From JAWSUT01 sp033549345 (GTDB lineage Bacteria > Bacillota > Dethiobacteria > Dethiobacterales > Dethiobacteraceae), in assembly GCA_033549345.1 (NCBI GenBank), contig JAWSUT010000006.1, forward strand, positions 56,060 through 120,059: 64,000 nt of DNA. The letters run 5' to 3'. Numbering within the stretch: the stretch's first letter is position 1; the number at the start of each line of letters is the position of its first letter. Below, one piece after another: positions 58,624-64,000 of the stretch. Both the position numbers and the translations under genes were made by a program. The notes below the pieces were generated by a model. The model was given only the letters and a program-made list of their open reading frames with translations. It did no database searches and was not told the origin of the DNA.

Positions 58624-59787
58624 TTATTCATAAGCATCTTCCAACAGTTTCAGGATGTCGTCGGCTTCCGCCGGCCGCGGGTTTGTGAAGACAGCGCCAT
58701 CCACTGCGGCCAGCTCGGCCACAGCGGCCAAGCCGTCCCGCGGAAGCCCTGTATCTTTTAGTCGCTGCTGCAAACCGCATTGTGCACAGAGTTGTTCCAC
58801 AGCCGCCACAGCTTTTCTGCCGTATTCTTCATGGCTTAGGCCCGTCTCCCGGGTGCCGGCGGCATGGGCGATATCAGCCAGTTTTGCTGCCGCCACCTGG
58901 AGATTATAGAGCATACCGTGCGGCAGCAGAATGGCATTGGCTAATCCGTGCGGAACACCGTATAGCCCGCCGCACGCGTGCGCCGCCGCATGCACCACAC
59001 CCACCATGGTGCTGCTAAAGGCCATCCCCGCCATGGAAGCGGCCAGCAGCATGGCCTGGCGGGCGCCCGGATCGTACCCTTCATGCACGGCCCGCGGCAG
59101 GTAGGTAAAAATGAGCCGCACAGCCTGCAGCGCCAGCCCCGAAGCGATGGGATTGGCTGACGTTGATAGATGGGCTTCAATCGCATGTGTCAGCGCATCC
59201 ATGCCTGTGGTTGCAGTCAGGGACGGCGGCAGTGAAACCGTCATCTCCGGATCAAGCACTGCGGCCGACGGTACCAGATACGGGCTGAAAAAACTCAATT
59301 TGGCCTGACGGGCCTGGTGTTTAATCACCGCAAACTGTGTAACCTCACTGCCGCTCCCTGCTGTGGTCGGTATCGCCAGCAGCGGCGTCAGGGGGGAATC
59401 GATCAGGCCGAATCCCTCGTAATCGAGCAGTTCGCCGCCGAGGGTCAGGAGAATATTCGCCGCCTTTGCCGTGTCGATTACACTACCTCCGCCAAGCGCC
59501 AGTATACAGTCCGGACTGGCCTCCCCGGCACGTTTGGCACACCGCTCCACGATAGAGACTTCGGAATCCGGTACGGCTTCGTCAAAGATGCCTGCCACTT
59601 CCACCGGCCCGCTGCGCAAACCGGCCAATACCCTCTCTAGCTGGCCGCTTTCCCGCATAAAACTGTCGGTAACAATAAAACAGCGGCTCCAACCCAACCG
59701 GGATACTTCCTGTCCCAGGCTTTCCACCAGCCCTGCTCCGGCCAGCACTCTGGTAGGTGCAAAAAACTCCAAAAAGTTAGTTTCCAT
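58624..59787 (-). CDS. Iron-containing alcohol dehydrogenase
   Basis: The 387-residue type III dehydrogenase has the NAD(P) region (CILALGGGSVIDTAKAANI), FGLIDSPLTPLLAIPTTAGSGSEVTQFAVI, and iron ligands in GMDALTHAIEAHLS and HAAAHACGGLYGVPHGLANAI. It oxidises or makes primary alcohols. It is the first gene of the ADH-SCP2-AOR operon, with AGAGGGGGAA before the ATG. The substrate is probably the aldehyde handled by the AOR. Confidence 0.94.
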   Translation of the reverse strand: METNFLEFFAPTRVLAGAGLVESLGQEVSRLGWSRCFIVTDSFMRESGQLERVLAGLRSGPVEVAGIFDEAVPDSEVSIVERCAKRAGEASPDCILALGGGSVIDTAKAANILLTLGGELLDYEGFGLIDSPLTPLLAIPTTAGSGSEVTQFAVIKHQARQAKLSFFSPYLVPSAAVLDPEMTVSLPPSLTATTGMDALTHAIEAHLSTSANPIASGLALQAVRLIFTYLPRAVHEGYDPGARQAMLLAASMAGMAFSSTMVGVVHAAAHACGGLYGVPHGLANAILLPHGMLYNLQVAAAKLADIAHAAGTRETGLSHEEYGRKAVAAVEQLCAQCGLQQRLKDTGLPRDGLAAVAELAAVDGAVFTNPRPAEADDILKLLEDAYE

Positions 59788-59917
59788 GCTATTCCCCCTC
59801 TTAACCCTCTAACACTGTCTTATTTTACCTCCCATGGAATACTTTCCTGCTATAACTATGATATAATATGAATATTATTATCTGAAAATTTAAATGCATG
59901 GTATTAAGGTGGGGAAC

Positions 59918-60715
59918 ATGATGTTTTTCTCGTTTCGTAAAGATAACGTAGACTGCCTGAAAATGGCCAGAACTCTTTTTGGCAAACCGCTGCGCACAGC
60001 GTATGCGTTCCTGGTTGACGGCCTGGCTGTCGAAAGCGGCTCTCCGCTGTTTAAAAAACAGGTGTCACAAATTTTTGAAAAGAAACGGCCAACTCAGGCG
60101 TTGTTTACCCATGGCCATGAAGACCATGCCGGCAATATCGATGTATTTAACCGCTTCGGCATTGTCCCCCATGTCCATCAGAATGCGCTTACTTACCTGG
60201 CGGCGCCGCCGGTTATCCCAGCCTTCCGCCGGTTTGCCTGGGGCCAGCCGGCTCCGGGGCATGGCCGGCCGACAGCCGGGATTATTGAAACCGACAACTA
60301 CACATTTCGTGTGATCCCCTCCCCCGGCCATTCACCCGACCATATCTGCCTGTATGAGGAAAAAGAAGGCTGGCTGTTTACAGGTGATCTTTATCTGGGG
60401 GAACGAATGATTTACCTCTATGAAAGTGAAGACCTGACAGCGATGAAAGATTCCCTCAAAATTCTTGCCGGCCTGGACTTCGCCACAATGTTTTGCAGCC
60501 ACAGGGGGCCTCTGCAAAAAGGGCCCGACGCACTCATGCGCAAACTAAACCATATCATAAGCCTGCAGGAAAGAGCGGCAGACCTGCAAAAGAAGGGGTA
60601 CAGCCGGCGAAAAATTACGGAAACACTTCTGGGCAGGGAAGATTATATGTATCTGATCAGCCGCGGCGAATTCTCAAAAACCGCACTGGTCAAAGCACTT
60701 TTAGCAAATGAATAG
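59918..60715 (+). CDS. MBL-fold metallohydrolase
   Basis: The 265-residue protein has the metallo-beta-lactamase fold with HGHEDHAGN, a histidine in PSPGHSPDHICL, an aspartate in LFTGDLYLG and a late histidine in CSHRGPL. A C-terminal helical extension (SRRKITETLLGREDYMYLISRGEFSK) resembles LACTB2-like hydrolases. Tandem ATGs at 59918 and 59921 follow AAGGTGGGG; an ATG at 59894 lacks a site. Substrate unknown. It converges on the M56 gene, with a shared hairpin at 60725-60753. Confidence 0.88.
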   Translation: MMFFSFRKDNVDCLKMARTLFGKPLRTAYAFLVDGLAVESGSPLFKKQVSQIFEKKRPTQALFTHGHEDHAGNIDVFNRFGIVPHVHQNALTYLAAPPVIPAFRRFAWGQPAPGHGRPTAGIIETDNYTFRVIPSPGHSPDHICLYEEKEGWLFTGDLYLGERMIYLYESEDLTAMKDSLKILAGLDFATMFCSHRGPLQKGPDALMRKLNHIISLQERAADLQKKGYSRRKITETLLGREDYMYLISRGEFSKTALVKALLANE

Positions 60716-60724
60716 GGATACGGA

Positions 60725-60757
60725 AAAGGCACTGACAAATTGTCAGTGCCTTTCTTC
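60725..60757. terminator. Bidirectional terminator between MBL and M56 genes
   Basis: AAAGGCACTGACA and TGTCAGTGCCTTT form a 13-pair stem with a three-base loop (60725-60753), containing the M56 stop codon. T runs follow on either strand, so it may serve both genes. Confidence 0.82.
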
Positions 60758-63325
60758 GGGACGGGAAAACTGCTCAATCAGCTCCGGCCTGCTGTTGGCA
60801 ATCTTAAACTGCCATTGTTCAACCACAGTACCGTCCTCTGTTGTCTTCGAAAAGATAATTCGGTCATAACCGTCGGCAGTTTTGTCCTGCGCTGTTTCAT
60901 AGGTATAGCGTACACCGTCCTCAACGGTTCCCCTTGTACCCAGCCAGTAGGGGTAACGGTTCAGCAATTCGTTTTCCTTGGTCATTTCTGCAAACAGTTT
61001 GTTTGCAGCCGGCACATCGATATTCGGCAGCGTCTTTTCCACATAACCGGCCTTGACGTCCGCCTGAATACCCTGCGTTTGCAGATACTCAGCCGCCTGT
61101 GTTTCCTGCTGCCTTACCAGTTGTTGGGTAGAAGCCGCATTCCCGGAAAAGATCTCATCCCACAGCTCCCGGGGGAACATTTCCCTGATGGAATCGGCGT
61201 AACCTCCCCCGTCCAGCGCTTCTTTATAGTCCACAAGGGTATATTGCCCCAGCTCATCGACGCTAAAGGTCATCACTGTGGGGATGGCACCGCTGCCGCT
61301 GACGTTTGTGAAGATCCCGTTTTCAAAGCCGAACCTGTTGACACTGGCCAGGGTGTAGGCGGTTACAGTGCCATTACGTTCACTTTGGTCAAGAATAACA
61401 TGGCCTTCCGTCAGAAATTCCCCGGTCCGATACTGAGCACCCTTTGCTTTAATTGCCGCACTGACGGCATCTTCAAGGCTTGTGGGCAGTTCCCTGCCGA
61501 CTACAATATGAGGCGAGGGCCTGACAGTGTATAACCCCTCACCGTCGTGGTCTACCACAATCTGTTTTTGGGCAACCACAGCCCCCGACGCATTAAGCAG
61601 TATCACGGTGATAGTGTCACTTTGTTCGACTCTTGCCTGGTCCGGGGCCCTTGAAGTCCAGAAGACGGCTTCACCGGCAAACACTTCAAGTGTGGGCTCA
61701 GCCGAAGAGACGATTCCCTGATCCTCATCCCAGGTCACCAGGGTTCCGTGTTCTGCAATGTAGCGTACCCGGTTGACATCCTTACCGGGGTACTGCACTG
61801 AAATGCGGATACCCGGTACATGGGACATCGCAGGAGTATATCCGTCGGGGAAAACGTGTATTTTCACCATCAGGCTGCTCACTAGAAGCTGCAAGGTATC
61901 ATTGTTTACGGCAAACTCCCGCAGGTCTTTACCAAAGTCCTGCTCCAATTCACTTCGTTCATACCGGTAGGAGCCTGGCGTGACGCCGGCTGCACCAAAT
62001 GTAATAATATCCACATTGTCAATTAAAGCAAACATCAAGGCTGCGTTATTGCGTAATGTCTCAGCGATTTCCCGGTCGGTCAGAGATGTGGAAGTAAAAT
62101 CGTAGTTGACAGTCACCCCGTAGGGTGTTTCATTTGTCTGCAAGGATAAGTTCTCACGGTATTCGGCAAGGGGCAGGGCCATGAGTAAATTGCTGACCTT
62201 GCTGCTGTTGCCCACATATGGGGTTCTGTGGGAAAGCAGTGTTTCAACGTCATAGACGGCAGCAAAAGGTTCGTGCTGTGCATCTTCCCCTGTAACGCCG
62301 TTTGTGAGCAGCAAACCACCCAGAACGACCAGGCAGACCAGTCCCGCAAGCAGCACACGTCTCCTGTTTGCCCGGAAAGTTTCGGCCATTTTAATCATCC
62401 GGATGCGCCGTTCAATATTCTTTTTATCATCCACCATCCCCAACAGCTTCGGTAGCGGAGCCGGCGTGCTGAAGCGCTCCAGAACGGCAAGCAGTGTCCG
62501 GCCGTAGGCGCGATGTTCCCCGGTTTCGAGAAAAGAAAGTACACATTCATCGGTGGCCACTTCCATGTCTTCCCGAATCCGCCGGAAGCAATACCACATT
62601 ACAGGGTTAAACCAGTGCACAACCTGCACCGCCAGCAGCAGATAATTGACAAACAAATCTCTACGCCGCAGATGCGCCAGTTCATGAAGCAGGATATACT
62701 GCAGTTGGGTATCGTCCAGCTCCTGCATGGCAGGCGGCAGAAGAATCCTGGGACGGGTAAGGCCCAGCACAGATGGAGTGCTTATCCGTTCATGCAGGAT
62801 GAGATTGATGTTTTTTCCTACTCCCATGCGGACTCTGCACTCATTAAAAATCCGCACAATTCTTTCGTCTGCAGGCAGTCGGCCAAACCGAAGCTTCCGC
62901 TGCAGCGTGAGGTAAGTGAAAACCAGCCAGCAGAGCATCATCACGCCGCCGGCGGCCCAGGCATACGAAAGCATCTCTTGAGAGTCAAACGCCGCGGGAG
63001 CTGTCACATCGGCGTCTCCGGGATAAGTAGGCTGCAGGGGGGCTGCCGGTGTTTCGTTAATAATATTTCTGTCTGTTCCCGGTGGAGCGGGATTGACAAA
63101 CTCAACAGGGTTCTGCCTCACTGTGTCAGGCACAGCATTAAAGAGGCTCACTGCGCTTTCGGGTCCGTAGGGAACAAGAAGTTTGAAGATGAGAATAATC
63201 CAAAGTAAATAATGCCACTGTGCGTTTAGTTTCTTATTTACGGCTTTTTTGATCACCAGAATAAACAACGCAACAACCGTTCCATAGGCGGAGGCCTGCA
63301 AAACAGCAGCAAACAACGCAGCCAT
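60743..63325 (-). CDS. M56 family (BlaR1-like) membrane metallopeptidase with DUF4825 domain
   Basis: The 860-residue protein has an N-terminal membrane domain of about four helices holding the zinc site HELAHLRRRD and the third-ligand region EDMEVATDECV, ending with a helix (VLLAGLVCLVVLGGLLLTNGV). The extracellular part starts with a DUF4825-like region (HRTPYVGNSSKVSNLLMALPLAEY) and has further unassigned domains, not a penicillin-binding sensor. BlaR1-type proteins sense a signal and cleave the BlaI repressor. It starts two bases after the blaI-like stop, so it is coupled. The signal is unknown. Confidence 0.92.
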   Translation of the reverse strand: MAALFAAVLQASAYGTVVALFILVIKKAVNKKLNAQWHYLLWIILIFKLLVPYGPESAVSLFNAVPDTVRQNPVEFVNPAPPGTDRNIINETPAAPLQPTYPGDADVTAPAAFDSQEMLSYAWAAGGVMMLCWLVFTYLTLQRKLRFGRLPADERIVRIFNECRVRMGVGKNINLILHERISTPSVLGLTRPRILLPPAMQELDDTQLQYILLHELAHLRRRDLFVNYLLLAVQVVHWFNPVMWYCFRRIREDMEVATDECVLSFLETGEHRAYGRTLLAVLERFSTPAPLPKLLGMVDDKKNIERRIRMIKMAETFRANRRRVLLAGLVCLVVLGGLLLTNGVTGEDAQHEPFAAVYDVETLLSHRTPYVGNSSKVSNLLMALPLAEYRENLSLQTNETPYGVTVNYDFTSTSLTDREIAETLRNNAALMFALIDNVDIITFGAAGVTPGSYRYERSELEQDFGKDLREFAVNNDTLQLLVSSLMVKIHVFPDGYTPAMSHVPGIRISVQYPGKDVNRVRYIAEHGTLVTWDEDQGIVSSAEPTLEVFAGEAVFWTSRAPDQARVEQSDTITVILLNASGAVVAQKQIVVDHDGEGLYTVRPSPHIVVGRELPTSLEDAVSAAIKAKGAQYRTGEFLTEGHVILDQSERNGTVTAYTLASVNRFGFENGIFTNVSGSGAIPTVMTFSVDELGQYTLVDYKEALDGGGYADSIREMFPRELWDEIFSGNAASTQQLVRQQETQAAEYLQTQGIQADVKAGYVEKTLPNIDVPAANKLFAEMTKENELLNRYPYWLGTRGTVEDGVRYTYETAQDKTADGYDRIIFSKTTEDGTVVEQWQFKIANSRPELIEQFSRPEERH

Positions 63326-63327
63326 AC

Positions 63328-63699
63328 TTACTCCTCCTCAAGAAGATCTCTGAGGCTTTCCAGTTCCTCTTTGGACATCTTCTGTTCTTTGATAAAGCTG
63401 GCCAGCATCATTTTCACCGAACCGTTATAAAGCTTTTCCAGAAAGGTATGATTGGCATATTCTTTATATTCAGTTTCACTGACAAGGGGCGAATAGATAT
63501 ACGCCCTGCCTTCTTTTTTGTCGGCACTGATGGCACCTTTGGCCAGCAGACGGGTAATCAGGGTCTGAATTGTTTTCGGTTTCCAATCCGTTACCGGGGT
63601 CAGCTGCTCCACGATGTCTGCGCTTGTTGCCCGGCCAAGCTGCCAGAGGACTTTCATCACTTCCAGCTCCGCATCCGATATCTGTGTAACGGCTTTCAT
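63328..63699 (-). CDS. BlaI/MecI/CopY family transcriptional repressor
   Basis: The 123-residue winged-helix repressor has the BlaI pattern: ISDAELEVMKVLWQLGRATSADIVEQL, then DWKPKTIQTLITRLLAKGAISADKKEGRAYIYSPLVSETEYKEY. It would be cleaved or released through the M56 protein encoded downstream. The ATG at 63699 is seven bases after GGGAGG; a GTG one codon earlier is also possible. Two BlaI-type operators lie in its promoter, so autoregulation is likely. Confidence 0.94.
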   Translation of the reverse strand: MKAVTQISDAELEVMKVLWQLGRATSADIVEQLTPVTDWKPKTIQTLITRLLAKGAISADKKEGRAYIYSPLVSETEYKEYANHTFLEKLYNGSVKMMLASFIKEQKMSKEELESLRDLLEEE

Positions 63700-63718
63700 C
63701 ACCGCACCTCCCTTGGAT

Positions 63719-63768
63719 TACATATGTAAGTTTAATTTAATCCTACAACTGTAAGGCATCGTTGTCAA
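63719..63768 (-). promoter_or_regulatory. Promoter with two BlaI-type operators
   Basis: On the minus strand TTGACA (63763-63768) and TAGGAT (63740-63745) are separated by 17 bp. TACAACTGTA (63744-63753) overlaps the -10, and TACATATGTA (63719-63728) lies just after the start site. TACA-N2-TGTA is the BlaI/MecI core; the two centres are 25 bp apart. Confidence 0.85.
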
Positions 63769-63773
63769 GAGCC

Positions 63774-63823
63774 AATAAAAAAAGATACCGAAAATCTGCT
63801 CTTTTACAGACTCGGCATCCTTT
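63774..63823 (-). terminator. Intrinsic terminator of the right-edge gene
   Basis: GATGCCGA and TCGGTATC pair around an inner GTCTG/CAGAT stem, followed on the minus strand by TTTTTTT. It lies just after the stop at 63824. Confidence 0.82.
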
Positions 63824-64000
63824 TTACTTTTCAGCTACGATGTGCACCAATTGCGGGTCTTTTGAAAACCCGCTCAAGTCCAGCTCCCCGGTTTTGCAGA
63901 CCAGGCGTTCTCCTGTGAGGGGTGAAACAAAAAGCCCGATATGCGGGCGCGGTTCTTCCTCATGGAAAACGATATAGGCGCCACCCTTCTGAATAAAGTG
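63824..64000 (-). CDS. C-terminal end of a protein cut by the window edge
   Basis: An open minus-strand frame runs from the right edge to a TAA at 63824 and encodes at least 58 residues (HFIQKGGAYIVFHEEEPRPHIG, then LVCKTGELDLSGFSKDP). The 1-3 codon composition and the terminator that follows support a real gene. No family was recognised from this fragment. Confidence 0.7.
   Translation of the reverse strand, partial: HFIQKGGAYIVFHEEEPRPHIGLFVSPLTGERLVCKTGELDLSGFSKDPQLVHIVAEK

Overview
The window looks like the chromosome of an anaerobic, endospore-forming Firmicute (Clostridia, perhaps Peptococcaceae, Syntrophomonadaceae or Dethiobacter-like). This is an inference from gene content: pro-sigma-K, a BofC-like protein, the Bacillus-type block yrrD / AI-2E / alaS / ireB / ruvX / DUF1292 / mltG / U32 peptidase, two beta-oxidation modules, a tungsten-type aldehyde ferredoxin oxidoreductase, a molybdopterin oxidoreductase, strong AGGAGG ribosome binding sites and many GTG/TTG starts. 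No rRNA, tRNA, prophage or CRISPR array was seen. A 100-N scaffold gap lies at 17662-17761.

Layout. 1-3.6 kb: ABC-2 exporter (left end cut) divergent from a PadR regulator and its HAAS-domain partner. 3.6-8 kb: lipoprotein and a large hybrid PAS histidine kinase. 7-11 kb: MBL hydrolase, 3-hydroxybutyryl-CoA dehydrogenase, thiolase and crotonase in one operon. 11-14.6 kb: DUF362, PPOX-like, Crp/Fnr and 4Fe-4S proteins. 14.7-17.4 kb: second ABC exporter with a clear promoter and operator, then DUF3793. 17.5-21.2 kb: accessory stretch with 65-bp tandem repeats, a broken MutS-family gene, an XRE/DUF2975 pair and a REP-associated tyrosine transposase (RAYT). 21.2-33.6 kb: sigK, a penicillin-binding protein and the conserved alaS neighbourhood, which holds a decayed aldo/keto reductase. 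33.8-39.1 kb: molybdopterin oxidoreductase, GGDEF protein, lytic transglycosylase, coaE. 39.2-45.4 kb: fadN-fadA-fadE with a divergent MarR regulator. 45.4-52.8 kb: Cys/Met PLP enzyme, DUF1405, methyltransferase, DUF1284, thiE, bioY with a BirA operator, class I aldolase, hutH. 52.8-60.7 kb: membrane protein, LysM deacetylase, NRDE protein, racemase, and an ADH / SCP2 / AOR operon. 60.7-64 kb: BlaI/M56 pair with BlaI-type operators and a gene cut by the right end.

The most unusual feature is a dispersed hairpin family. Ten or more elements share a central core (GGGGACAGGTT or GGGGACGGGT) but have different self-complementary arms. They often come as inverted pairs with matching arms, flanking a gene (the RAYT gene, a small membrane-protein gene, an NRDE gene) or a short spacer. 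Most lie on or within a few bases of a stop codon. One is a chimera of two arm types. This looks like a REP/REPIN-RAYT system in which arm pairing and the core are conserved while arm sequence is locus-specific.

Starts were chosen by Shine-Dalgarno spacing. Functions come from recognised family motifs in the translations; no database search was possible.
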